Origin: Johnsonella ignava ATCC 51276
GTDB taxonomy: Bacteria; Bacillota; Clostridia; Lachnospirales; Lachnospiraceae
Reading direction: 5' to 3'
Assembly: GCF_000235445.1 (NCBI RefSeq)
Contig: NZ_JH378840.1
Span: 4,024 to 34,517 of the forward strand
Length of the DNA: 30,494 nt
Both the position numbers and the translations under genes were made by a program. A model generated the notes under the pieces. That model saw nothing but the letters and a program-made list of their open reading frames with translations. It did no database searches and had not been told where the DNA came from. How positions within the stretch are numbered: position 1 is the stretch's first letter; the number at the start of each line of letters is the position of its first letter. Of this stretch, positions 23,876 through 30,494 are shown piece after piece.

Positions 23876-24357
23876 AGGCTCTGCTCCTTTTGTTTATTCT
23901 TGATTTTATCTTTGGAAACAGAGTTTTTAGCCATCTCCTTGAACTTCTCAATATTCTTATGAATGGACTCCTTCCTTTCCGTTTTCTTTTCCGATTCTGA
24001 CAGGGCATGCTTAAAGGCTTTATTCATCACTTTCATATCTTTGGCTTGAAAGAATACAGAGTATTTACCTGTTTCCTTATCTTTCATCACTGAAAACTTT
24101 ACGCCATACCGATTAAGTTCTTTTTTCAGTTCCTTAAGCTCTGCTTCTTCAACCGGAATTTCTTCAAGCTGTCCCTTTTTAACCATATCTTTTAGCTTTG
24201 CTTCATTTCCGTTAGCATTAACCAGCTTTTCAAGTCCTCCAAGCTTTTCTGCTTCTTTCATCAATTTCTTTAATAAGTTCAGAATTAGCTTTCCTGTTAC
24301 TTTGGCAGCTCTAACTTCCATATTCAGCGTTTTTCTTGCTATTTCTTCATTGATCAA
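23872..24357 (-). CDS. DUF3801/PcfB-family conjugation protein
   Basis: This 161-residue protein belongs to the DUF3801 (PcfB-like) family, found directly before the coupling protein gene in Tn1549-like elements and in pCF10, where it is a relaxosome accessory. The N-terminus (INEEIARKTLNMEVRAAKVT), VEEAELKELKKELNRYGVKF and KETGKYSVFFQAKDM fit the family. The C-terminus is Lys-rich. The start is TTG at 24357, with GGAGGTGAG upstream, overlapping the DnaC-like gene's stop. Its end overlaps the virD4 start by 4 bp. It probably helps present the element's relaxase complex to VirD4. Confidence 0.85.
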   Translation of the reverse strand: MINEEIARKTLNMEVRAAKVTGKLILNLLKKLMKEAEKLGGLEKLVNANGNEAKLKDMVKKGQLEEIPVEEAELKELKKELNRYGVKFSVMKDKETGKYSVFFQAKDMKVMNKAFKHALSESEKKTERKESIHKNIEKFKEMAKNSVSKDKIKNKQKEQSL

Positions 24358-25205
24358 CTTCTCTCACCTCCATTCAGCAGTCTGTCCTTATTCCGATTCA
24401 GTTTGTCCTTTTGAATAACCTTTCTAAAATCTTCTCCTACAGCCATAACAGGAATACACATCTCTATGATTCTTGAGTAGATTCTTTGATACTCTACGCT
24501 ATCCTTACAATTTTGGATTGTGTCATAGGAAAGATTAGTGGTAAAGATAGTCGGTTTCTGTTTTAAGTACCTGTTATTCACGATGTTATATACTTGCTCT
24601 TTGGCATAGCTTGTATCTCTTTCTATTCCTAAGTCATCCAAGATAAGAACGGAAGTATTTACAAGGGATTCAATATATGCGTTCTTGTCAAAATCAAATC
24701 CTCCCTTTTGCAGTTCATTGATAATCTGTGCAAAATTTCTTATTTTAACGCCTATTTGATACTGTTCAATAAGGCTATTTGCAATGGAGCAGGCAAGATA
24801 GGTCTTTCCGCTACCTACTGAGCCATAAAAAAGAAGTCCGATATTTTCTTTTTTCATTTCCTCATAGTCTTTTACAAAGTTCTTTGCAATGATAAGGCTT
24901 TGGTTTTCTTCTCCCTGATAATTTTCAAATGTGTATGACCACTGAATAATCGAGTTAAAGCAGCTACTCTTTAATCGTTCAATCTCCATCTGCTTTTGTC
25001 TTTCTTTTTCTCTTGCCTCTCTATCTCTATCGCATTTGCAAGAAATCTTAAATATCATCTTGTTATCAAAGAACTCCATCACTTTTCCGTCTTTTCTTTC
25101 ATGGCAAACTTTACAAAATGCGTGTCCATCCTTGATATATTCTTTTTCAGGATCGTAAGAATACTCTACATCTTCTATCATTACTTTTTCTAATTCTTTC
25201 ATCAT
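24354..25205 (-). CDS. DnaC/IstB-like ATPase (helicase loader type)
   Basis: This is a 283-residue AAA+ protein. The N-terminus has a CxxC...CxC pattern (CKVCHER, then SCKCDRD) that probably binds zinc. Walker A is LLFYGSVGSGKTYLACSIAN near residue 130, Walker B is SVLILDDLGIERDTS near 190, sensor 1 is IFTTNLS, and an arginine finger region is in QRIYSRIIEMC. It lies between repA and the DUF3801 gene and overlaps both by 4 bp. With RepA it likely loads the helicase on the excised circle. The family covers both DnaC and IstB; no transposase is next to it, so the helicase-loader role is preferred. Confidence 0.88.
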   Translation of the reverse strand: MMKELEKVMIEDVEYSYDPEKEYIKDGHAFCKVCHERKDGKVMEFFDNKMIFKISCKCDRDREAREKERQKQMEIERLKSSCFNSIIQWSYTFENYQGEENQSLIIAKNFVKDYEEMKKENIGLLFYGSVGSGKTYLACSIANSLIEQYQIGVKIRNFAQIINELQKGGFDFDKNAYIESLVNTSVLILDDLGIERDTSYAKEQVYNIVNNRYLKQKPTIFTTNLSYDTIQNCKDSVEYQRIYSRIIEMCIPVMAVGEDFRKVIQKDKLNRNKDRLLNGGERS

Positions 25206-25981
25206 AGGTGTTCTCCTTTATCATATTCTTCCCATGTCGGGATATTTGATGTTTTCACTTCTTTACTTCTTCCCTGATCTTTATAAAACCAAGAAAGGAT
25301 TGTCGCTTTATGGTCTTTATAGGTCTTTCCGGTGCTTTTGATATATGCTGATAGTCTTTCAATGTAATTATCAAGCTGTGAGTTCATTATGATTTGTAAA
25401 TCGGATATATCTTCAGCAGCTAAAAATACATTTTGAAATGTTCCAAGTCCGTTTACACCAAAACTATATTCTCTCTTACTATACTTACTCTTATTATTCT
25501 CTATATAGTTACGGTCAACATTTTTAACCTCTTGAAGTTCATTTTCTTTACTTCTGAGGTCAACATCTTTTACTTCTGAAGTAAAGTTTTTTAACTTCTG
25601 AAAGTCATTTTCTTTTACCTGAAATACACTCATGAAATCTTTGACATATATGATATTCGGTTTACCAAGTCCAAGCCTTACTCTTTCAATCAGTCCTATC
25701 CCTTTTTTGCTGTCTAACTCATCTAATGTTTTTATGGCAGTAGGCTTTGAAATATTTCTTCTTTTCATAATTTCCTCTACTGTGAAATAGATAAATACTC
25801 TACCTTCCTTGTCTATCCAGTTATTCTTAAAGGACATTCCTGTTCGTTTCAAAAGCATAGAATAAAGGATAATTGCTTCAGCAGACAGTCCCTTAAATTC
25901 TTCTCCGTCTACCAATATTTCAGGTACTTTTAGAAAGTTAAATCTTTCTGCTTCTCTGTTATAGAAATAGTCAAAGTCCAT
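25202..25981 (-). CDS. repA: RepA_N-type replication initiator of element B
   Basis: This 259-residue protein begins with the RepA_N winged-helix domain: FNFLKVPEILVDGEEFKGLS, then AEAIILYSMLLKRTGMS, IYFTVEEIMKRRNISKPTAI and GLGKPNIIYVKDF (residues about 12-125). A variable middle is encoded over the DNA iterons. The C-terminal domain (IERLSAYIKSTGKTYKDHKA, ending EEYDKGEHL) is shared with the replication protein of element C. It probably initiates replication of the circular element. It overlaps the DnaC-like gene by 4 bp and has a leader terminator at 26020..26042. Confidence 0.87.
   Translation of the reverse strand: MDFDYFYNREAERFNFLKVPEILVDGEEFKGLSAEAIILYSMLLKRTGMSFKNNWIDKEGRVFIYFTVEEIMKRRNISKPTAIKTLDELDSKKGIGLIERVRLGLGKPNIIYVKDFMSVFQVKENDFQKLKNFTSEVKDVDLRSKENELQEVKNVDRNYIENNKSKYSKREYSFGVNGLGTFQNVFLAAEDISDLQIIMNSQLDNYIERLSAYIKSTGKTYKDHKATILSWFYKDQGRSKEVKTSNIPTWEEYDKGEHL
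25526..25613 (-). repeat. Four 22-bp iterons inside repA (probable origin)
   Basis: Four adjacent 22-bp units start at 25526, 25548, 25570 and 25592; the plus-strand consensus is about TTACTTCTGAAGTCAATTTT. Because 22 is not a multiple of three, the encoded protein is not repetitive, so the repeat is kept at DNA level. RepA-type origins often lie within repA and bind its product at such repeats. A fifth, weak copy may lie at about 25614. Confidence 0.65.
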
Positions 25982-26012
25982 CGCTTTACCTCCTTTCCTT
26001 AAAATTTTGCAA

Positions 26013-26042
26013 AGAAAAAGACGATAGTTTTCTTCTATCGCC
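26013..26042 (-). terminator. Leader terminator upstream of repA
   Basis: GGCGATAG and CTATCGTC form an 8-bp stem with one wobble and a 7-nt loop, followed by TTTTTC. A short ORF without a ribosome binding site overlaps it. Near copy of the tnpW leader hairpin at 6082..6108. Confidence 0.65.
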
Positions 26043-26068
26043 TTTGGTAACCATTTTTATGAAATTTT

Positions 26069-26353
26069 TTATATTGATTTTATTGCTTCATTGATACCTT
26101 TAAGAAATGCTATAACTGTTGCTCCAACCATTGGTATTCCATATGGACTAACTAAGAATCCAATAATCAATGCTTCAATACCTAGTGATACATCTTTCTG
26201 CATAAACGAGCCTATTGCAGCAACTATACACATCAGCATTAAGAAATACAGAATAGTTGTTCCTATGCCAAGTATAAATGTCAGAAATGCTGTGAGGATA
26301 CTCAGCAGCAAGCTGATTGGAAACAAGATTATTTTTACTATCCACCTAATCAT
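26069..26353 (-). CDS. CD1845-like small membrane protein
   Basis: This 94-residue protein has three hydrophobic segments (residues about 4-33, 37-52 and 58-85). It resembles CD1845-like proteins found upstream of repA in clostridial conjugative elements: IVKIILFPISLLLSILTAFL at the start and an IIGFLVSPYGIPM segment near residues 63-76, where the family has FLISPFGIP. Function is unknown. It starts 3 bp after the 52-residue ORF and ends 88 bp before repA. Confidence 0.65.
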   Translation of the reverse strand: MIRWIVKIILFPISLLLSILTAFLTFILGIGTTILYFLMLMCIVAAIGSFMQKDVSLGIEALIIGFLVSPYGIPMVGATVIAFLKGINEAIKSI

Positions 26354-26356
26354 TTC

Positions 26357-26515
26357 TTATTCCTCACTTCCCAATTCATTCCTTGTGTCTCCACACACCA
26401 TATCAATGCAAACATTCACATCTATATAATTTTTTAGGACTTTTTTTCGTCCACCTTCGCCATCTTCTACAAATACATAATGCTTGTAAAACTGCTTAAA
26501 ATGCAGGATTTTCAC
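26357..26515 (-). CDS. Small ORF at the recombinase border, perhaps a truncated gene
   Basis: A GTG at 26515 overlaps the recombinase stop codon (GTGA) and opens a 52-residue ORF, VKILHFKQFYKHYVFVEDGE and on to NELGSEE. The same frame is open upstream to a GTG at 26545, inside the recombinase gene, and no convincing ribosome binding site is present for either. It may be the 3' remainder of a gene that was cut when the recombinase-bearing element inserted. I recognise no family. Confidence 0.45.
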   Translation of the reverse strand: MKILHFKQFYKHYVFVEDGEGGRKKVLKNYIDVNVCIDMVCGDTRNELGSEE

Positions 26516-28194
26516 GATTTCACTCTTTGTATCAACGCTATGCACTCAACTTGCTCATTATTGTCCAAACCTATATTTAAATCTTCATCGATGATAGGAA
26601 GTTTAAAAGTAATTGATTTTAGCCATTGCCCATTCGGTTGCTTTTCTTCGTAAATTTGAATTTCAGAAATCAATGATGTAATTAACTGCCTACGCTCTAC
26701 ATCATTCATTACATTGTAGAGTTTATCAAAATAAATCAGAACCTTATATATATTGTCTCCTGTAAGTTTTTCAGCTTCAATAGTTTGTTTCTTTGCTTTC
26801 GCATCAATTAACAGCGACTCTAATTCTTCAATTTTGTCATACATACGATAGAGTCTATCATCTAAGTCCTGTTTTCTTCGCTTATAGTGCCTATCATCAA
26901 CATCTAAATTATCTATTTCCTCAATTAGCTTAAATTTTGTGGAATGGCTTTTTCGCAGTTCTTTTTGATAATTATCTATTTCTTTTTCTATTTCAGAGGT
27001 ATCCACCTTCATGTTGATTTTTTCTTGCATCATAGAAGCAAATTTGGGATTGCTTACTATCTTTATAATTACCTCAGCAACTGCATCATCTAACAATTCT
27101 TCTCTGATCTGCTTACTGAAAGTACACTTATGACCTCTTATCATCTGCCTATGTTTACAGCCATAATAATAAAAATCTTTATACTTTGTACCATCTTTCT
27201 TTTTCTTGATACACTTGTTTCCAAACATTCCCACTCCACATATCGGGCATTTTACAATTCCTGATAACAAATGAGTTCTAACATCTTTTCCCTTATTCAC
27301 ATGCTCATATTTCTTTGCTTGAGATTTTAACTTAACCTGAGCAGCCTGCCACAACTCATCAGAAATTATTGCTTCATGAATACCTTCAGCTATTAAATAT
27401 TCATCTTGTTCAACTTGCTTATATTCATTTCTTGTACCATGAACTTTTTCTAAAGTTCTTCTTCCAAAGGCTATCTTCCCGTTATATACCGGATTCTTTA
27501 ATATCTTTCTTATAAGACCCGCATCAAATAATGGATTTTTCCCATTCTGTCTTGGAATTTTTCTTATTCCATGATTTTCTAGGTATTTAGAAAGTCCATT
27601 CGCTCCAATGGTTGTGTTAACATATTGATCGAAAATAGTTCTTATAGCTACAGCTTCTTCTTCATTGATAAACAGTTTTCCATCGACAAGCTGATACCCA
27701 TACGGGGCAAACCCTCCGTTCCATTTTCCCTCTCTTGCCTTTTGAATGCGACCTTCCATTGTTTGAACACGAATGTTTTCTCTTTCAATTTCAGCAACAG
27801 CTGATAAAACTGAAATCATCAATTTGCCTGCATCTTTGGATGAATCAATCCCATCCTCAACACAAATTAAATTGACTCCAAAATCTTGCATTGTTTGTAG
27901 AGTTGATAAAACATCAGCAGCATTTCTTGCAAATCTCGATAATTTAAATACAAGAACGAAAGACACTCCATCCTTTCCGGATTTTATATCTTCCATCATA
28001 CGAGTAAACTGAACTCTACCTTCTATAGATTTTCCAGACTTACCTGCATCTTCGTATTCACCAACAATCTCATAATCATTATAGAGAGCAAAAGCCTTCA
28101 TTCTTGATTTTTGTGCCTCTAAAGAATAACCGTCTATCTGTATTGATGTAGATACTCTTGTATAGAGGTATACTTTTATTTTTTCTTTTGACAT
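26512..28194 (-). CDS. Large serine recombinase (second, different from TnpX)
   Basis: This 560-residue recombinase has the resolvase start VYLYTRVSTSIQIDGYSLEA with the catalytic serine near residue 15, LVFKLSRFARNAADVLSTLQ near 85-105, and SAVAEIERENIRVQTMEGR. A recombinase domain (GGFAPYGYQL, then IRKILKNPVYNGKIAFGRR) and a zinc ribbon follow (CPICGVGM, then YYYGCKHRQMIRGHKC) near residues 317-350, then a coiled coil. It differs in sequence and length from TnpX at 20964. It is likely the integrase of region A, placed at the element end with its 3' end facing the border. Start ATG has GAGGTT upstream and a good promoter at 28269..28297. Confidence 0.93.
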   Translation of the reverse strand: MSKEKIKVYLYTRVSTSIQIDGYSLEAQKSRMKAFALYNDYEIVGEYEDAGKSGKSIEGRVQFTRMMEDIKSGKDGVSFVLVFKLSRFARNAADVLSTLQTMQDFGVNLICVEDGIDSSKDAGKLMISVLSAVAEIERENIRVQTMEGRIQKAREGKWNGGFAPYGYQLVDGKLFINEEEAVAIRTIFDQYVNTTIGANGLSKYLENHGIRKIPRQNGKNPLFDAGLIRKILKNPVYNGKIAFGRRTLEKVHGTRNEYKQVEQDEYLIAEGIHEAIISDELWQAAQVKLKSQAKKYEHVNKGKDVRTHLLSGIVKCPICGVGMFGNKCIKKKKDGTKYKDFYYYGCKHRQMIRGHKCTFSKQIREELLDDAVAEVIIKIVSNPKFASMMQEKINMKVDTSEIEKEIDNYQKELRKSHSTKFKLIEEIDNLDVDDRHYKRRKQDLDDRLYRMYDKIEELESLLIDAKAKKQTIEAEKLTGDNIYKVLIYFDKLYNVMNDVERRQLITSLISEIQIYEEKQPNGQWLKSITFKLPIIDEDLNIGLDNNEQVECIALIQRVKS

Positions 28195-28268
28195 AGCATT
28201 AACCTCAATATCCTTTTTCTATATCTTTATATTTTACCAATTATAGTTTGGACTTATATATCAAGTAT

Positions 28269-28297
28269 ATTATATCACTTTTATTGCTTTTTCTCAA
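28269..28297 (-). promoter_or_regulatory. Promoter for the second serine recombinase
   Basis: On the minus strand TTGAGA (28297..28292), 17 bp and TATAAT (28274..28269) form a strong sigma-A-like promoter, about 75 bp upstream of the recombinase start. Its -35 lies inside the last codons of the 54-residue ORF. Confidence 0.7.
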
Positions 28298-28445
28298 TCT
28301 GTGTTTTTGCCATGTCAAATTTATTTTTACCTTCTGTATTTTTTACTGGAGTTGGATTTGGAAGATTATCTAAATCTAAAACTCCAGCATATTTTGTAAT
28401 AAGATTTGCTATCAAATCAGCCAATCCATTCCAGTCATTATCCAC
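28281..28445 (-). CDS. 54-residue ORF upstream of the serine recombinase
   Basis: A GTG start with GGAGGAGG seven bases upstream opens a 54-residue ORF: VDNDWNGLADLIANLITKYA, then GVLDLDNLPNPTPV and a Lys-rich end (KTQIEKKQ). The first half is helical and the second half looks flexible. It takes the place where a small excision factor gene is found in Tn916-like elements, but it has no visible DNA-binding motif. The recombinase promoter's -35 box lies in its final codons. Confidence 0.55.
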   Translation of the reverse strand: MDNDWNGLADLIANLITKYAGVLDLDNLPNPTPVKNTEGKNKFDMAKTQIEKKQ

Positions 28446-28931
28446 TAATACACCTCCTCCGATTTAAATTCTTTATAATCACATATTATTTTTCTTACTA
28501 AGTTTTATGACATTGGTAGGTGCATTGGCTGCTACATAGGAATCTCACCTCTGCCCCTTATTCCAGACGAGGCAGCTTAAACTATTGAAGTATCATTATC
28601 ACTACTTGTATCATCGAACAGATTGCCACCTCTGTTTTTTATGTATTCTTATTTATCGCTCACTTTCTTGTATCCTTGGCTAACCCAGTATTCATAAAAC
28701 CGAAATTGCTTTCAGCAGAAAGGTCATGGCGTAAGTCATAATTCTCCACAAGTAGATAAAGTCCTACCTTGGTCTATTCAGTTGTCAAAGAGCAATATTT
28801 GAAAGGGATTGTTTTCTCTACATTTTCCTATTTGCCATATGCAGGCGTATCTCTTACCCAAGAAAGTAAAGGAGGTCAAACTCCCCTTCACTTTACATAA
28901 GGAAAATTTGACCCCTTTGGTTACCGAAGTT
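28446..28931. other. Gene-free stretch between the sigma-like gene and the 54-residue ORF
   Basis: No ORF with a ribosome binding site is seen on either strand. A minus-strand frame reading VENYDLRHDLSAESNFGF without a usable start could be the tail of a decayed small gene. Near the sigma-like gene, AAAGGAGGTCAAA and TTTGACCCCTTT (28868..28918) form a hairpin that could end the sigma transcript. Confidence 0.5.
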
Positions 28932-29342
28932 TTAAAGTTCTTCGATAATCTTTTTCAGCTTTTCAAGAATTTTGTTTCTTCTTTTGATTAAAGCTGGATG
29001 TGTAATACTTTTGAGCTTTGCCACTGAACGAACCGTTTCATCATTGAAATATAAGCGTTCAATAATATCTCTTTCTTCTGCATTGAGCCTTGATATAGCA
29101 TTTCTGACTGCTTCAATCATCATCTGTGTTTCCACAATCTTTTCTACATCAACGCTTTCATCAATAATGCTATCTGCAAAATGTCCGTCATGATCCAATG
29201 ATGAAAAAAAGAGCAAGTGGTTTTTCTTATCCACCTGCTCTAAATACTTTTCGTGTTCTTTTTCTCGCCAGTAGACTTTATATATCTGCTCGCTGACTTT
29301 AACCCTTTGTCCGTTGACATAAAGGTAATATTCTTTTGACAT
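28932..29342 (-). CDS. Sigma-70-like (region 4) regulator of region A
   Basis: This 136-residue paralogue of the protein at 15458..15871 has the same start (KEYYLYVNGQRVKVSEQIYK), the same core (SSLDHDGHFADSIIDESVDV) and a C-terminal helix-turn-helix (LNAEERDIIERLYFNDETVR, ending ALIKRRNKILEKL). It resembles Tn916 orf7-type regulators, which lie upstream of the integrase module as here. The leader hairpin at 29388..29421 is also shared with the element C copy. The two proteins differ in many positions, so they may recognise different promoters. Confidence 0.78.
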   Translation of the reverse strand: MSKEYYLYVNGQRVKVSEQIYKVYWREKEHEKYLEQVDKKNHLLFFSSLDHDGHFADSIIDESVDVEKIVETQMMIEAVRNAISRLNAEERDIIERLYFNDETVRSVAKLKSITHPALIKRRNKILEKLKKIIEEL

Positions 29343-29381
29343 TTTATTTCCTCCATTTCTTTTTTGTCTGCGTTTTTAGAC

Positions 29382-29421
29382 AAAAAAGGAGGACTTCTGC
29401 ACATAGGCATAATAAGTCCTC
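29382..29421 (-). terminator. Leader terminator upstream of the sigma-like gene (region A)
   Basis: GAGGACTT pairs with AAGTCCTC, followed by CTTTTTTGTC. It matches the hairpin before the element C paralogue (15923..15957), although the flanking leaders differ. Confidence 0.72.
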
Positions 29422-29471
29422 TAAAATGAAAGAAACTTGCTCTTTCCTTATATTTTAAATTTGATTTTTTA

Positions 29472-29483
29472 TGGTAATTACCA
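29472..29483. promoter_or_regulatory. Perfect 12-bp palindrome, possible operator
   Basis: TGGTAATTACCA is perfectly symmetric and lies in the leader between the S component gene and the sigma-like gene. Its protein partner is unknown. Confidence 0.35.
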
Positions 29484-29592
29484 GTATCAAAAAGGTCTAT
29501 CGTTTTTTTCTATATGAATAACAGACCCTAAATAATACATAGCAATTACCTCCATTATTAATCCATTTTTTCCCCTCACAAACAAAGATTGA

Positions 29593-30174
29593 TTAAATCA
29601 TTCCTGCTTTTTCAAAATGCTTCTTCAATAATTTCTTGGAAATTACTGCTCCAATCAATCCGCAAATAGCTATTAAAATAAGCATCATTCCTGTAGTCAT
29701 AGGAGAAACAATTTTAGTTAATGTACCTAAATATTCGCTCCCAAACATTTTTTCATAAGATTTAAGTGTTTGATCTGCATAAAAAAGAAATGGTACATAC
29801 ATTCCACCAAAGCCGGCAAGAACACAAAATATCATATATCCAATTGTTAATCCTTTATAATTGCCAACCCCTTTTGTTCTTGCAATCAACATAGCTATAA
29901 TCCCGGCAAATATGCAACTAATAATATATGGTGGATAAAAACCTATAATACTTGTAAGTACACAAAACAATAAAATCATCCATGGATTTTTTGTTTTTAC
30001 CGGTACTAAGAAATAGGCAATTGCTCCAATAATTGACCATATCGGAACTGCTAATAACATTGTGTATGGCGATATGAACAGAAAAGATAACACTCTATAT
30101 AAAACCTGTGAGCATAACACCATTAGTGCTGTAATAATTAAATCTTTAATTTGAAATTTCTTTTTTTCTTCCAT
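29593..30174 (-). CDS. ECF transporter S component (second copy, MptD type)
   Basis: This 193-residue membrane protein has about five to six hydrophobic segments. The start (FQIKDLIITALMVLCSQVLY) and the C-terminal KKLLKKHFEKAGMI parallel the S component of element C (ending HFKKAGMEK), but the middle differs much, so the substrate may differ too. It is 17 bp after the EcfT gene upstream, the reverse of the order in element C (S before T). A sigma-like gene follows after a leader hairpin. An AGGAGAAT-type site precedes its ATG. Confidence 0.83.
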   Translation of the reverse strand: MEEKKKFQIKDLIITALMVLCSQVLYRVLSFLFISPYTMLLAVPIWSIIGAIAYFLVPVKTKNPWMILLFCVLTSIIGFYPPYIISCIFAGIIAMLIARTKGVGNYKGLTIGYMIFCVLAGFGGMYVPFLFYADQTLKSYEKMFGSEYLGTLTKIVSPMTTGMMLILIAICGLIGAVISKKLLKKHFEKAGMI

Positions 30175-30191
30175 AATTATTCTCCTTGTTT

Positions 30192-30494
30192 TTAAATATT
30201 TTTTATTTTCATAATGATGATAGCTAGATAAAATACCATCATTATTACTAGCAATAACATATCAAGCATACGAAATTTGACTTCTGTATAACTAGTTTTT
30301 TTACACGAAACTCCAAGTCCTCGTGTCTCAACAGATGCCGACAACTCAGTTGCAGTACATAACATTCGCATTAACATAGGAATCAACATCATTTCATAAA
30401 CTTTAAAAGGATGTTTTAAAAATCCAAGGAAAGAAATATCAATCCCTCTAGTCTTAATTCCCTGCTTTATACAAGTATATCCTGTTTTAGAGTA
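30192..30494 (-). CDS. EcfT transporter component, C-terminal part, running off the window
   Basis: The frame is open from the window edge through 100 codons to a stop. It has the EcfT coupling motif IKTRGIDISFLGFLKHP, a second at ELSASVETRGLGVSCKKT, and a final membrane helix (MLDMLLLVIMMVFYLAIIIM). These match the same features of the EcfT at 18932..19633 (AMRLRGLTLKKL and AMTKGLAV). The 5' part is beyond the window. An internal ATG at 30392 is unlikely to be the real start, since the coupling motif continues upstream of it. Confidence 0.8.
   Translation of the reverse strand, partial: YSKTGYTCIKQGIKTRGIDISFLGFLKHPFKVYEMMLIPMLMRMLCTATELSASVETRGLGVSCKKTSYTEVKFRMLDMLLLVIMMVFYLAIIIMKIKNI

Noticed and set aside
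24354..25205. IstB partner of an IS21-type insertion sequence
   Set aside because: No IstA transposase or terminal repeats are adjacent, and the gene overlaps repA and the DUF3801 gene as in conjugative elements.
1..30494. CRISPR arrays, tRNA or rRNA genes
   Set aside because: No regularly spaced repeats of the right size, no tRNA cloverleaf and no rRNA sequence were seen by eye; a covariance-model search would settle the small RNAs.

Overview
The window is a nest of mobile elements from a low-GC Gram-positive anaerobe (Clostridia or Peptoniphilaceae type is an inference from AT-rich codon use, strong AGGAGG ribosome binding sites and gene families; no chromosomal marker is present to name the host). 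Nearly every gene is read on the minus strand, so the text follows transcription from high to low coordinates.

Region A (about 26.5 to 30.5 kb) is the end of one element: a partial EcfT gene, an ECF S component, a leader hairpin, a sigma-70-like regulator, an empty stretch, a 54-residue ORF and a large serine recombinase. This order resembles the right end of Tn916/Tn5397-type elements. Region B (about 22.9 to 26.5 kb, resuming at 5.8 kb down to 0) is the front of a Tn1549-like conjugative element: CD1845-like protein, RepA, DnaC-like ATPase, DUF3801/PcfB, VirD4/TraG, a leader ORF, SSB, Maff2, VirB6-like, a small coiled-coil protein and PrgI. The VirB4 gene would follow just outside the window.

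Region C (5838 to 22889, about 17.05 kb) is a Tn4451-like mobilizable element inserted inside virD4, between the Walker A and Walker B parts. It carries a TnpX-type serine recombinase at one end and TnpW at the other, a MobQ relaxase with an oriT-like region, a replication protein, and two cargo operons. One is TetR, ECF S, EcfT, a double ABC ATPase and MATE; the other is three alpha/beta hydrolases, a membrane protein and an LCM-type methyltransferase. Removing C at a shared GA dinucleotide restores a 594-residue VirD4 in frame. The joined circle ends would build a TTGACA-17 bp-TAGAAT promoter for tnpX that neither end has alone.

Region D is a group II intron (1701 to 4450) with a reverse transcriptase/HNH maturase, inserted in maff2; splicing restores a 71-residue Maff2 protein exactly. 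The conjugation operon of B is therefore interrupted twice, once by a DNA insertion that should be excisable and once by an intron removable from RNA.

Other regulatory structure includes near-identical TetR-type operators in front of both cargo operons of C, a run of intrinsic-terminator-like hairpins in the leaders of many operons in both B and C, and four 22-bp iterons inside repA.
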